Assembly: GCA_038525525.1 (NCBI GenBank)
Contig: JBCBHO010000002.1
Coordinates: 756,902 to 820,901, forward strand
DNA: 64,000 nucleotides
Reading direction: 5' to 3'
From: Shimia_B sp038525525
GTDB taxonomy: Bacteria; Pseudomonadota; Alphaproteobacteria; Rhodobacterales; Rhodobacteraceae
The notes beneath the pieces are model-generated. The model ran no database searches and was not told where the DNA came from. It saw nothing but the letters and a program-made list of their open reading frames with translations. The position numbers and the translations under genes are program-made. Below are positions 7,473 to 16,609 of this stretch, piece by piece (the first letter of the stretch is position 1; each line of letters starts with the position of its first letter).

Positions 7473-9153
7473 TGCGCGTGAGGCCTTCTTCCTCGAGCAC
7501 CACGTCGAGACCGAGCTCAAGCTTGCGTCGGATCCGCTCAGCCTCTTCCTCGTCTGGGCCAAAGCTCAAGGCCCGCTGCCATTGGAAATGGGCCTCCGTG
7601 CGACGGCCCACGGACCAGTACACGTCGCCGAGGTGGTCGTTGATGATCGGATCCGTGGCCATGAGCTCCACCGCCGCTTCCATGGGAGCGACGGCTTCGT
7701 CATAGCGACCTAGCCGGTAGAGCACCCAGCCGAGGCTATCGAGGATGTGGCCATTGTCAGGCCGCAGCTCCGCCGCGGTCTCGATCATCTCCAACGCCTC
7801 ACCGAGCTTCAAGTTCTTCTCGACGAGCGAGTAGCCGAGATAATTGAGCACCTGCGGCTGGTTCGGACGCATTTCCAGAGCCCGTCGAAAATCACTTTCG
7901 GCCGCGTCCCAGTTTCCCTCGCGCTCGTGGGAAATCCCCCGCGCAAAGAACGTGAACCAGTGGCGGTCATCGACCGGGTCGATCAGCGAAAGCCCGTTGG
8001 TGTAGGCCTTGGCGGCCTCGCCGTAGCGCTCAAGACGCCGCAGCGTATCGCCAAGCTTTATACGGATCGTGGAGATATCGGGATGGGATTTCGAAAGCTG
8101 CCGGAGGGCTTCCACGGCGGCCTCCCCACGCTCCGCGGTGTAAAGGGCGTTCGCCCGACCGATCTCCGCCGTAATGAACTCCGGCGCGCTCTGGGGCACA
8201 CGGTCATAGGTGGCTGTCGCGAGCCCCGGACGGTCGAGCCGCTCAAGATAATCAGCTGAGAGCATGAGCGCATCGATGTGCGCCGGGTTGAGCGTCTCGG
8301 CGAGCCGGGAATAGAGGAGCGCGTAACTGTCCGCGGCCTCACCGTCGAGCGCGGCGGCCACGGTATAGAAGACCTCTGCCATGCCATGCGCCGGCTGGGA
8401 CACTTCCGTGAATGCCAAAGCCTCGCCCGCTGCAAGGCGCCTGTCGAGATCGGCGAGCGTCGCGTCGAGGGCGGGCCCGACAACGCGGGCGATCTCGGCC
8501 CGGGCGAGATCGTTCTCGCCCAATTGGCTCAGCACCATCGCGCGCGTGATGAGGCCCCGGCGGTTGTCCGGGATCGCCCCGGCGGCACGCCCCGAGAGGA
8601 TCTCCTCGGCTCCGGCGAAATCTCCCATGTAGGCGAGGGCCAGCGCCTTGTGGTGCAGCGCAAAGGGACGCAGCCCATCCCGCTCGGCCACGGCGTCGAA
8701 AGCCGCGAGCCCATCTTCCATGCGGTTCGCACCGATGAGCGCCCAGCCGTGAAGAAGGCTGTCGACCAGCGGCCCGACGCGGGTGCCGTCCTCGAAGCTC
8801 GCGATCATCGCGTCGAAGTCACCGCGCAGGGCCTCGTCCACGACCACGGTCATGTGCGCAACCTGGCTGGGTGAGCCCGTTTCGAGCATCTTTGCACCCA
8901 GCGCCGATGCAGGGGCGAATTGCGCCATCGCAAGATGAGCCGAGAGGGCATTTTCCATGTGCGCGTGGTTGGCGTTGTCTCGCGCGAGGGCTTGGCGATA
9001 ATACTTTGCCGCGGCGGCGTAGTCGTTGTCCGCGGCGGCCTGGCGGGCAGCGAGATAGGCCCCGGCGACCCCCATTTCTAGCCGCTCTCCCGCGGCGCCT
9101 GATGCACAAACCATGCTCAGTGCCAGCACGGCACCTTTGACTGCAAGCCTCAT
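7447..9153 (-). CDS. periplasmic or envelope TPR-repeat protein, 568 aa
   Basis: The start MRLAVKGAVLALSMVCASG is a signal peptide, chosen over an upstream in-frame ATG because GGGGACAGG precedes it. The rest consists of tetratricopeptide repeats: an early one around YAAAAKYYRQALARDNANHA and a strong C-terminal set, for example DAAESDFRRALEMRPNQPQV, LNYLGYSLVEKN, DSLGWVLYRLGRYDEAVAPM and DHLGDVYWSVGRRTEAHFQW. Such proteins scaffold envelope assemblies; no enzymatic domain is seen. In Rhodobacteraceae this gene commonly lies between the ETF-QO gene and ispE, as recalled, and that order is kept here. A hairpin terminator separates it from ETF-QO, so it likely has its own promoter. Confidence 0.85.
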   Translation of the reverse strand: MRLAVKGAVLALSMVCASGAAGERLEMGVAGAYLAARQAAADNDYAAAAKYYRQALARDNANHAHMENALSAHLAMAQFAPASALGAKMLETGSPSQVAHMTVVVDEALRGDFDAMIASFEDGTRVGPLVDSLLHGWALIGANRMEDGLAAFDAVAERDGLRPFALHHKALALAYMGDFAGAEEILSGRAAGAIPDNRRGLITRAMVLSQLGENDLARAEIARVVGPALDATLADLDRRLAAGEALAFTEVSQPAHGMAEVFYTVAAALDGEAADSYALLYSRLAETLNPAHIDALMLSADYLERLDRPGLATATYDRVPQSAPEFITAEIGRANALYTAERGEAAVEALRQLSKSHPDISTIRIKLGDTLRRLERYGEAAKAYTNGLSLIDPVDDRHWFTFFARGISHEREGNWDAAESDFRRALEMRPNQPQVLNYLGYSLVEKNLKLGEALEMIETAAELRPDNGHILDSLGWVLYRLGRYDEAVAPMEAAVELMATDPIINDHLGDVYWSVGRRTEAHFQWQRALSFGPDEEEAERIRRKLELGLDVVLEEEGLTRIELANDEG

Positions 9154-9235
9154 ACCTGTCCCCTGGGCAACCCCTACGTGCCCTTGAAAGCGAAGGCTAC
9201 GCAGGCAAATTAACGAAAGCAATGCGGCGATACGC

Positions 9236-9258
9236 AAAGGGCGGCCCGAAAGCCGCCC
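9236..9258 (-). terminator. intrinsic-type terminator after ETF-QO
   Basis: On the minus strand, about 35 bases after the ETF-QO stop, a perfect 7-bp stem GGGCGGC / GCCGCCC closes a short loop and is followed by TTTGCG. It separates ETF-QO from the TPR gene downstream. Confidence 0.7.
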
Positions 9259-9293
9259 TCATCGATCACAATTCGCCGGTCTGACGATTTTTT

Positions 9294-10946
9294 TTACATG
9301 TTCGGATAGTTCGGACCGTCGCCGCCCTGCGGCGTCTTCCAGACGATATTCTGGCTCGGATCCTTGATATCGCAGGTCTTGCAGTGAACGCAGTTCTGGA
9401 AGTTCACGACGAAACGCGCCGACTTTTCAGGCTCTTGGACAACCTCGTAGACGCCAGCCGGACAGTACCGCTGCGCTGTTTCGTTGTACTTGGCCAGGTG
9501 ATCGAGCACCGGAGTGTCCCAATCACGCACTTTGAGGTGGGCTGGCTGGCTTTCCTCGTGATTCGTCATCGCGAAAGACACGTTCGTGAGACGGTCGAAG
9601 CTGAGTTTGCCGTCGGGCTTCGGGTAGGCGATGGGCTTGTGGTAGTGCACCGTCTCCGTGCTGTCGGCGTCCGATTTCCCGTGCTTGAGCGTGCCGAGGA
9701 ACGAGAGGCCCGTCAGCGAATTGCACCACATATCCGCGCCGCCCAAGGTGAGCGATGCCATGAGGCCGTACTTGGACCACAGCGGCTTCACGTTGCGCAC
9801 GGGCTTGAGATCCTTGGCAATGGGGCCCGTCTTGACGGCCGTGTCGTAGGCCTCCAGCGTATCTCCCGCCCGGCCGGCAGAGATCGCCTCATGCGCGGCT
9901 TCGGCGGCGTGAATGCCGGAGAACATGGCGTTGTGATTGCCCTTGATGCGCGGGACGTTCACGAGCCCCGCCGAACATCCCAGCAGCGCACCACCCGGGA
10001 ACGCAGTCTGCGGGATCGACTGCCAGCCGCCCTCTGAGATCGCGCGCGCACCGTAGGCTACGCGCTTACCCCCGGCGAGGAGCTCCTGCATCATCGGGTG
10101 ATGCTTGAAGCGCTGGAACTCCATGTAGGGAAATACGTGCGGGTTCGCGTAATTCAGATGGACCACGAAGCCCACATACACCTGGTTGTTGTCGAGGTGG
10201 TACACGAAGCTGCCGCCGCCCGCGTTGGAGCCGAGCGGCCAGCCCATCGTGTGCGTGACCGTGCCGGGCTTGTGCTTGGCCGGGTCAATCTCCCAGATTT
10301 CCTTCATGCCGAGGCCGTACTTCTGCACGTCGGAATTGGCATCGAGATCGTATTTCGCGATCACCTCTTTCGAGAGCGAGCCGCGGACCCCTTCCGACAA
10401 AAAGACATACTTGCCATGGAGCTCCATGCCCGGCTCGTAGCCCGGCCCCTTGGTGCCATCGGAATTCAATCCGAATTCACCGGCCACGACGCCCTTCACT
10501 TCGCCAGTCTCTCCGAAAACGAGCTCCGAGCAAGCCATGCCCGGGAAGACCTCCACGCCCATGCCCTCGGCAATCTCGGCCATCCACCGGCAAACATTGC
10601 CCATCGAGACGATGTAGTTCCCGTGGTTGTTCATGAGTGGTGGCATGATGGCGTTCGGGATCTTCATGGAACCCGCTTCGCCCAGCATGTAGAAATTGTC
10701 TTCCGTGACCTCCACGGAGATCGGCGCCTGCATCTCGCGCCAATCAGGCAGGAGAGCATCGAGGCCCGAGGGATCGAGGACCGCACCTGACAGGATATGC
10801 GCGCCAACCTCGGACCCCTTCTCGAGCACTACGACCTCGAGCGAGGCGTCGAGTTGCTTGAGACGGATCGCCGCCGAGAGGCCCGCGGGCCCGGCGCCCA
10901 CGATCACGACGTCATATTCCATGGCTTCCCGCGTTGCGTCGGTCAT
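9294..10946 (-). CDS. electron transfer flavoprotein-ubiquinone oxidoreductase
   Basis: This 550-residue membrane-associated flavoprotein passes electrons from ETF, fed by acyl-CoA dehydrogenases, to ubiquinone. The FAD-binding motif is VVIVGAGPAGLSAAIRLK near the N terminus, and the 4Fe-4S cluster is held near the C terminus by the cysteines of VNFQNCVHCKTCDIKDP. Length and the LGCSAGLVNVPRIKGNHNAM FAD-contact segment are as expected. The ATG at 10946 is preferred because AGGTGAG lies directly upstream; the ATG six codons earlier lacks a ribosome site. It ties in functionally with the acyl-CoA dehydrogenase at 21467. Confidence 0.95.
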   Translation of the reverse strand: MTDATREAMEYDVVIVGAGPAGLSAAIRLKQLDASLEVVVLEKGSEVGAHILSGAVLDPSGLDALLPDWREMQAPISVEVTEDNFYMLGEAGSMKIPNAIMPPLMNNHGNYIVSMGNVCRWMAEIAEGMGVEVFPGMACSELVFGETGEVKGVVAGEFGLNSDGTKGPGYEPGMELHGKYVFLSEGVRGSLSKEVIAKYDLDANSDVQKYGLGMKEIWEIDPAKHKPGTVTHTMGWPLGSNAGGGSFVYHLDNNQVYVGFVVHLNYANPHVFPYMEFQRFKHHPMMQELLAGGKRVAYGARAISEGGWQSIPQTAFPGGALLGCSAGLVNVPRIKGNHNAMFSGIHAAEAAHEAISAGRAGDTLEAYDTAVKTGPIAKDLKPVRNVKPLWSKYGLMASLTLGGADMWCNSLTGLSFLGTLKHGKSDADSTETVHYHKPIAYPKPDGKLSFDRLTNVSFAMTNHEESQPAHLKVRDWDTPVLDHLAKYNETAQRYCPAGVYEVVQEPEKSARFVVNFQNCVHCKTCDIKDPSQNIVWKTPQGGDGPNYPNM

Positions 10947-11089
10947 TTCACTCACCTGCGTCATCCGTGTTGCGTATGTAGCCGTTCAACTTGTTCCCCG
11001 TATAAATGGCCACCTGCCGCGCACGTCAATTGGAACGGGACGTTATTTGCGCCTGTCGCGACGTTGGGACGCCATTTAAGACGTTGGAA

Positions 11090-11117
11090 ACAAAGAAGGG
11101 GCCGCAAAGGACCCCTT
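11090..11117 (-). terminator. intrinsic terminator after the outer-membrane protein gene
   Basis: Minus-strand stem AAGGGG (11117-11112) / CCCCTT (11101-11096) with a ten-base loop, followed by CTTTGTTT, lies about 25 bases after the stop at 11142. It insulates the ETF-QO promoter region from the beta-barrel gene. Confidence 0.7.
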
Positions 11118-11141
11118 CCGTCACCGCTCTGAAGACAAGCC

Positions 11142-11666
11142 TTAGAAACGATAGTTCAGATGCGCGCCGACTGTCACGACGTTGGCGGTCAGATCGTCGA
11201 GCTCGAAATCCTGGAACCGGTGGTAGAGGACCTCCACACCCGCGGTGATCGTATCGGTGACGAAGCTCTCATAGCCCGCGCCGACGAAGAAGCCGCCGCT
11301 GTCGCCCACAGCCTCTTCAGAGAGATAGGCCTGCGCAAAGCCGCCAGTGCCGTAAAGATAGTTGCCGCCATTCTGCAAGCCTCCCCGGGCACCGATCCGG
11401 AAGACCGCATCGATATCGGTCACACCCTCGAGGTCGATCTCCGTGATGTCGTACTGCACACCCCCGCCGAGGAGGAAGCCGCCGACATCCGTGTCGAAAT
11501 AGGCGCGCGCCCCAATCAGGGCATTGTCGCCCTCGAGCTCCGCGGCGTCCGACGTATCGACGGCGCCATAGGAGAGCTGGACGCCGACGGACGGCCCCTC
11601 GAAGCTCTGTGCAGCCGCAAGGCTCGGAATAAGTGCAGTAAGTGCTGCCGTGACAAGGATACGCAT
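11142..11666 (-). CDS. small outer-membrane beta-barrel protein, 174 aa
   Basis: A clear signal peptide (MRILVTAALTALIPSLAAAQ) is followed by about eight alternating amphipathic strands, and the protein ends HLNYRF with the terminal aromatic residue used by the BAM machinery. Glycine-rich turns such as GGFLLGGGVQYDIT and SGGFFVGAGYESF are typical of the OmpA-barrel/opacity-protein fold. No ligand or pore function can be assigned. It is a single-gene unit with its own terminator, transcribed away from greA across a 320-base gap. Confidence 0.85.
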   Translation of the reverse strand: MRILVTAALTALIPSLAAAQSFEGPSVGVQLSYGAVDTSDAAELEGDNALIGARAYFDTDVGGFLLGGGVQYDITEIDLEGVTDIDAVFRIGARGGLQNGGNYLYGTGGFAQAYLSEEAVGDSGGFFVGAGYESFVTDTITAGVEVLYHRFQDFELDDLTANVVTVGAHLNYRF

Positions 11667-11986
11667 TGGTTGAAATCCTTCTGGGGTTGGGATGATCCAG
11701 AGGGTGATGTGGGGAGGCGGCGCCTCAAAGCCCCTCGCGGGTCCGTGAAGGACTTCGGCGAAAGCTCGCGCCCCGGTTGCACGTTTTCGCCGACGACTCG
11801 GCCTCCGCGATCACGCCGATGAAACAAACCTGCGCGAGGTGTGGCGATCCTCCGCCGATGCTTCAAATCCAAGCATCTTCAGTTTTTCCGGAGCACTTTC
11901 GTCGTCAAAAGGTGCGCCGGGCCTTCCCGCTTGCATTCACATCCCCACATGGGTCACATCCGCAAATCGCCCTAAAGGAGCGTTCC
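11667..11986. other. 320-base divergent gap between beta-barrel gene and greA
   Basis: This stretch must hold the promoters of two divergent genes. I see no RNA gene, repeat or further coding frame with a plausible start. It contains the AAAGGAG ribosome site of greA at 11974-11980. Open frames crossing it on both strands have Arg/Ser-rich translations without a ribosome site and look like shadows. Confidence 0.5.
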
Positions 11987-12457
11987 ATGGACAAGATACC
12001 GCTGACCCGCGCGGGCTATGAGAAGCTCGACGCAGAACTCAAGACCCTGAAGAGCGTGGAGCGGCCCGCCATCATCGCGGCCATAGCCGAAGCGCGCGAA
12101 CTCGGTGATCTCAAGGAGAACGCGGAATATCATTCCGCGCGCGAAAAGCAGGGCTTCATCGAGGGTCGCATCAAGGAGATCGAGGCGGTCATCTCCCGCG
12201 CGGATGTCATGGATCCCGCGAAATTCTCTGGCGCGGTCAAGTTCGGCGCCACGGTGGAACTCGTGGACGAGGACACCGACGAGGAAAAAACCTACCAGAT
12301 CGTGGGCGAGCCCGAGGCCGACATCGAAAACGGCAAGCTCAACATCAAGTCCCCGCTGGCCCGCGCGCTCATCGGCAAAGACGAGGGAGACAGCGTCGAT
12401 GTCCGGACGCCCGGGGGCGCGAAAAGCTACGAGATCCTGAGCATCACCTACGTCTGA
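11987..12457 (+). CDS. greA: transcription elongation factor GreA
   Basis: The 156-residue protein has the GreA two-domain layout. An N-terminal antiparallel coiled coil (LTRAGYEKLDAELKTLKSVE onward) carries the tip acidic residues within ARELGDLKENAEYHSAREKQ, and a C-terminal FKBP-like domain contains TYQIVGEPEAD and SPLARALIGKDEGD. It rescues backtracked RNA polymerase by stimulating transcript cleavage through the secondary channel. The ATG at 11987 is set by AAAGGAG seven bases upstream. The downstream membrane protein starts 10 bases after its stop, so the two are probably co-transcribed. Confidence 0.96.
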   Translation: MDKIPLTRAGYEKLDAELKTLKSVERPAIIAAIAEARELGDLKENAEYHSAREKQGFIEGRIKEIEAVISRADVMDPAKFSGAVKFGATVELVDEDTDEEKTYQIVGEPEADIENGKLNIKSPLARALIGKDEGDSVDVRTPGGAKSYEILSITYV

Positions 12458-12467
12458 GCACGCCGCC

Positions 12468-13487
12468 ATGGCCGCAGAAGAGACCAAGCAGACACCGCCG
12501 CAGCAGCCTCCGCTGGGGATTTACGAGTCCACCCGGGACACGGCTATTTCCGGCTCCGAGGTCATCGCCATCGGGCTCTCCGTGGCGTGGCTCCTCGGCG
12601 CTGCCATCTTCTTTCTGGGCATGGGCGGCGGGCAGATGTTCGAGCCGGGTAACCAGGGGCAGCTGACCTTCCTGATGACGCTCCTCGCCGTCTTCGTGCC
12701 GGTGGCGATCATTTGGGTGGCTGCCTCCGCGGCACGGTCCGCACGCATCGTCCGTGAGGAAAGCCAGCGCCTTCAGGCCGCCATCGACGCCATGCGCCAA
12801 ACCTATGTGGCCGAGCGCCAGACCCACGGCCTCACACCCTCGCCCGCCGTGGAAAAGAAGATCGACGAGCTCGTCGCCGCCGCAAAGCAGACAGAGACGG
12901 CAGTCGCCACCTTCACCTCGAGCCGCACCCCGGCCGTGCGGCGATCCTCGGAGCTGCAGGGCTCGGACGATCAGCCCACGCTGGCTTTCGGGACGCGGGC
13001 CGAGGATCTCGCGCCTCCGCTGGCAACAGAAGACCTCATTCGCGCGCTGAACTTCCCGGAGACCGCCGAAGATCAGGACGGCTTCAGCGCGCTGCGCCGG
13101 GCCCTGAAGGACCGCAAGGCCGCCAGCGTCGTGCAGGCGAGCCAGGACGTCCTCACGCTCATCAGCCATGACGGCATTTACATGGACGATATGCGCCCGG
13201 ACCGCGCCAAGCCCGAGATCTGGCGCCGCTTTGCCGCCGGAGAACGAGGGCGGCAAGTGGCAGCGCTTGGCGGGATCCGGGACCGCAGCTCGCTCGCGCT
13301 GACGGCGGGCCGCATGCGGTCAGACACGATCTTTCGAGATGCCGCGCACCACTTCCTGCGCCGGTTCGACCAGCTTCTCGTTGAGTTCTGTGAAGAGGCC
13401 TCCGACGCGGAGATCGCGGCACTGGCCGACACGCGCACCGCGCGGGCCTTCATGCTTCTGGGCCGTGTGACGGGCATGTTCAGCTGA
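12468..13487 (+). CDS. hypothetical two-TM membrane protein with coiled coil, 339 aa
   Basis: I do not recognise a named family. After a Pro-rich cytoplasmic start come two transmembrane helices (about residues 28-49 and 62-86), then a charged helix (RSARIVREESQRLQAAIDAM) predicted to form a coiled coil to about residue 120, a Ser-rich linker, and a helical C-terminal domain of about 150 residues containing EDLIRALNFPETAEDQDGFS and HHFLRRFDQLLVEFCEEASD. It lies 10 bases after greA and is probably co-transcribed. I recall similar proteins in the same place in other roseobacters. Its 3' end overlaps the convergent GNAT gene by eight bases. Confidence 0.7.
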   Translation: MAAEETKQTPPQQPPLGIYESTRDTAISGSEVIAIGLSVAWLLGAAIFFLGMGGGQMFEPGNQGQLTFLMTLLAVFVPVAIIWVAASAARSARIVREESQRLQAAIDAMRQTYVAERQTHGLTPSPAVEKKIDELVAAAKQTETAVATFTSSRTPAVRRSSELQGSDDQPTLAFGTRAEDLAPPLATEDLIRALNFPETAEDQDGFSALRRALKDRKAASVVQASQDVLTLISHDGIYMDDMRPDRAKPEIWRRFAAGERGRQVAALGGIRDRSSLALTAGRMRSDTIFRDAAHHFLRRFDQLLVEFCEEASDAEIAALADTRTARAFMLLGRVTGMFS

Positions 13488-14064
13488 GCGGCAGCGCCAT
13501 GGTGGTGGCCTCGCGAAAGCCCATGAGCGGCGCGAGAAGCCCAGATTTCATTCGCCCCACTTCCTGAAAGCCGTACCGCTCGTAGAGCGCTCGGGCGCGC
13601 GTATTCGTGTCCACGACGTCGAGCCGCACGGTGTCGCAACGGTTCATGCGGGCCGTCCAGACCACCGCGTCGAGGAGCTTTGAGCCCACGCCTTGCCCCC
13701 GCGCCGCCTCCGCGACGAAGATCCCGTCCATTTGCAAGACGCCCTCATCGAGCTTCCTCTCGAAAAGATCGAGGACCGCCCCGCGCCAGACAGCGCCGAA
13801 GGCACCGTAGCTCGCACGCAAATCGGCGTAGCTTGCCGTCATGAGCCCGCCTTTCGCGGTCTTGATCCCGGCCACGCCCACGAGCCTTCCATCAAGGGTC
13901 GCCGAGAAGGCGAAATCCGGCCGCAGCCCACGCGCGATGAAAGTGACAGCGCGCGTATCCGTGCCGAGGGCCGGGGCGAGCTTGGCGCCGAAAGCTTCGA
14001 GAAAGAGCCGTGCCACGTCGGCCCTGTGTCCCTCCTTGAATCCCGGCGCGATGGTGACGGTCAT
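13480..14064 (-). CDS. GNAT-family N-acetyltransferase, 194 aa
   Basis: The C-terminal half shows the GNAT acetyl-CoA site: MDGIFVAEAARGQGVGSKLL (motif A, with the R/Q-G-x-G-x loop) and TNTRARALYERYGFQEVG (motif B with the usual Tyr). The N-terminal half is typical of the single-domain family that begins with a short strand and a helix. The start ATG at 14064 overlaps the stop of the moeA fusion gene (ATGA), so it is the last gene of the fdhD-mobA-mobB-moeA unit. The substrate is unknown; there is no sequence reason beyond position to link it to molybdenum cofactor. Confidence 0.8.
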   Translation of the reverse strand: MTVTIAPGFKEGHRADVARLFLEAFGAKLAPALGTDTRAVTFIARGLRPDFAFSATLDGRLVGVAGIKTAKGGLMTASYADLRASYGAFGAVWRGAVLDLFERKLDEGVLQMDGIFVAEAARGQGVGSKLLDAVVWTARMNRCDTVRLDVVDTNTRARALYERYGFQEVGRMKSGLLAPLMGFREATTMALPLS

Positions 14065-16121
14065 GCCATGAGCCCCGTGAACGGGATGTAGCGGACGGGC
14101 GTGCCCGGCGCGATCTCCTGCGCGTGATCCGGAAGCTCGACGAGCCCCTCGGCCCAGCTCAGTCCCGCGATCCTGCCCGACCCTTCCGACGGATAGACTT
14201 CCGCTGCGCCGTCCCTGATCCGCGCTCGCAGATATTCCCTGCGCCCCGCCTTCTTTTTCTTGGAGAAGGCCGCAGGGACCTCGACGGAGAAGGGAGCCTC
14301 GAAACGTCCCCCGCCAAGCTTGGCGAGAGCGGGCCTCGCGAAGATAAGCGTGCACACGAGCGCGGCCACCGGATTGCCCGGAAGACCGAAGACGGGAACG
14401 CCCTGCCAGAGGCCGAGCGCCAGTGGTCGCCCCGGCTTCATCGCGATGCGCCAAAGAGCCATCGTCCCTGTTTCATTGAGGAGCGCGGAGACATGGTCCT
14501 CCTCCCCGGCGGAGGCACCGCCGGAGGTGAGGATAGCATCGGCTTCGGCGCCATCGAGGCGCGCACGCAAGGCATCGCGATGATCGGGACAAATGCCGAG
14601 ATCGACGACGTCGTAGCCCGATGCCCGAAGCAGGGCCTTCAGCATCGGCCGATTGGCATCGGCGATCTGCCCAGGGGCCAGCGGTTCCCCCGCCTCGCGC
14701 AGCTCGTCCCCCGTCGACAGGACGGCGACGCGAAGCGTTTTTCTGACAGGCACCGCGCCGTGCCCTGTCGCTGCCAGAAGCGCGAGATCGACGGGTGTGA
14801 GCTTGCGACCCGCTTCGAGCACGGTCGCGCCGGCCTCCACATCCTCGCCCGCCGGCCTCGTATTGGCGGCCGTTTTGAGCGGCCCTTCCACGGAGATCCG
14901 CTTGGGGCCGATACGGCAATCCTCTTCGAGCACCACGGTCGTCACGCCCTCGGGCAGCGCTGCCCCGGTGAGAATGCGCAGCGCTTGCCCCTCCGGCAGC
15001 CTCCCTTCGAATGGCGCGCCGGCAGCCGAACGTCCCTCCGCCAAAGGAATGTGATGCAGGCCCTTTGCAAGCCCGTCAGCCAGCCCGTACCCGTCCACGG
15101 CCGAATTCGCAGCGGGCGGATGAGATCGCAGCGCTGTCACGTCCGCAGCGAGGATGCGCCCGGAGGCGCCGTCGAGCGCACAGGTCTCCATGGATGTCAC
15201 GGGGGCAAGCCGGGCATCGAGGAGCGCGAGCGCCTCGTCCACGGGTGTCCAATGCGTGCCGGGCGGGAGAGCGAAACAGTCATTCGCCAGACGCCCGTGG
15301 CGCGCGGCCGCCGACAGCGTCGCCTCGTGTCCGAGCCCGAAGATCCATCCCTCCTCCGGCGCGGCCACGTCGAGCATGGTCTCAAGCTCCTCGGGCGCGA
15401 GCCGGGCGACGGCGTCGGCGAGAATGCGCACCTGCGCCGCGTCCTTGATCTCTCCCGGGTGTTGCCCCTGGGCGATGTCTGCCGCGACGAGCGAAGGCCA
15501 AATCTCGACGAAGGCCACGGGTGCCGCGAGCCGCTCGAAAGGCCAGACTGCAATCTTGCCCGCGTAGCGCGCTCTTAGTCGCGCGAGCGAGGCGATGCCG
15601 GTGAGCGCCTGGCTTCCGACGCTCCCGGCGCCGCCGAGTTGCCAGCAGGAAAAAGCGCCCTTGGTCTCCCGTTCCGCGTCCCGCCATTCGTTGATGGGAA
15701 AGTGTGCAGGCTTCTTCATGGGCACGGTGCCCGAGCCGAATGGGTCGAACCAGAAAGGGCCTTCCCCGGGGCAGCACGCGTTCATGGCGGCGGCCACGTC
15801 CATGCGATCGCAACCGTCAACTGTCGTTGGCAGGACTTCGGCCAGATGGGACCAGAGCGCTAAGGGATCGTCCTGACCCGTGACAGCACGGGCAAACCCG
15901 GCCGGATAGCCGAACGGAAAGTCGAAGCCGACAAAGAGCCTTTCTCCGCCCGCGAGCGCCGCGTCGATCCGATCCGTGAGCAACGCCTCTGCGACCACGC
16001 GATTGCGCGCGTAGATGGGCTCCTTCCCCGCCTCGCCGATCCAGATTGCATCCTTCGTTGGCCGTGGTCCTCGGTCTCCTCCGCCTGACCAGTCCACCAT
16101 GACGAAAGCGTCCCAGGTCAC
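14061..16121 (-). CDS. moeA: molybdopterin molybdenumtransferase MoeA fused to an N-terminal RNase H-like (DUF429-like) domain
   Basis: At 686 residues this is far longer than MoeA (about 400). Residues ~292-686 are MoeA, which inserts molybdate into adenylylated molybdopterin: SAVDGYG, TRPAGEDV, STGDEL, ILTSGGASAGEEDHV, KPGRPLALGL and FGLPGNPVAAL are all present. Residues 1-~285 form a separate domain with acidic residues spaced as in RNase H-fold DUF429 proteins (MVDWSGG, VGFDFPFGYP, VEIWPS, GHEATLSAAA). There is no stop or ribosome site at the domain junction, so it is one polypeptide. The GTG start overlaps the mobB stop (GTGA). The N-terminal domain's role is unknown. Confidence 0.85.
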   Translation of the reverse strand: MTWDAFVMVDWSGGGDRGPRPTKDAIWIGEAGKEPIYARNRVVAEALLTDRIDAALAGGERLFVGFDFPFGYPAGFARAVTGQDDPLALWSHLAEVLPTTVDGCDRMDVAAAMNACCPGEGPFWFDPFGSGTVPMKKPAHFPINEWRDAERETKGAFSCWQLGGAGSVGSQALTGIASLARLRARYAGKIAVWPFERLAAPVAFVEIWPSLVAADIAQGQHPGEIKDAAQVRILADAVARLAPEELETMLDVAAPEEGWIFGLGHEATLSAAARHGRLANDCFALPPGTHWTPVDEALALLDARLAPVTSMETCALDGASGRILAADVTALRSHPPAANSAVDGYGLADGLAKGLHHIPLAEGRSAAGAPFEGRLPEGQALRILTGAALPEGVTTVVLEEDCRIGPKRISVEGPLKTAANTRPAGEDVEAGATVLEAGRKLTPVDLALLAATGHGAVPVRKTLRVAVLSTGDELREAGEPLAPGQIADANRPMLKALLRASGYDVVDLGICPDHRDALRARLDGAEADAILTSGGASAGEEDHVSALLNETGTMALWRIAMKPGRPLALGLWQGVPVFGLPGNPVAALVCTLIFARPALAKLGGGRFEAPFSVEVPAAFSKKKKAGRREYLRARIRDGAAEVYPSEGSGRIAGLSWAEGLVELPDHAQEIAPGTPVRYIPFTGLMA

Positions 16122-16609
16122 CGGGCCAATTCCGCGAGGATGAAGTCTGCGATCTCCCCCGTCGCATCGAGGCTGAAGCGCGGGCAATGCACATCCACGG
16201 GCGCGTCGCTGGCCACGGCGCGGATCGTGGGATCATCGGGCGCCATGAGGTGATGGCTCGTCTCCGCACGCCACGCTTCGATCTTTGGGTGCGGGTCGCG
16301 CTTCCACCCTTCCACGAGCACGATGTCCACGGGAGAGAGCTTGGCCAGGAGCTCTGAAAGGGGTGGCGGTTCGGCGCCACGGAGTTCGGCCATGAGCGCC
16401 CACCTGTCGCTCCCCGCCACGAGCACTTCCTGCGCGCCTGCCACGCGATGGCGGTGACTGTCCTTGCCGGGCTGGTCGACATCGAAGCCGTGATGCGCGT
16501 GCTTGAGGGTGCTCACCGTGAGCCCCCGCGCGGCGATATCGGCGACGAGACGCTCCATGAGCCCCGTCTTGCCGGCATTCTTCCAGCCCACGACACCGAA
16601 GACCTTCAC
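16118..16609 (-). CDS. mobB: molybdopterin-guanine dinucleotide biosynthesis adaptor MobB
   Basis: This 163-residue GTP-binding protein starts MKVFGVVGWKNAGKTGLMER, whose G-W-K-N-A-G-K-T is the MobB P-loop, and has the other MobB marks: STLKHAHHGFDVDQPGKDSH and IVLVEGWKRDP (Walker B-like V-E-G-[WFY]-K). MobB assists MobA in converting molybdenum cofactor to its guanine dinucleotide form. It overlaps mobA upstream and the MoeA fusion downstream by four bases each, so all three are translationally coupled. Confidence 0.93.
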   Translation of the reverse strand: MKVFGVVGWKNAGKTGLMERLVADIAARGLTVSTLKHAHHGFDVDQPGKDSHRHRVAGAQEVLVAGSDRWALMAELRGAEPPPLSELLAKLSPVDIVLVEGWKRDPHPKIEAWRAETSHHLMAPDDPTIRAVASDAPVDVHCPRFSLDATGEIADFILAELAR

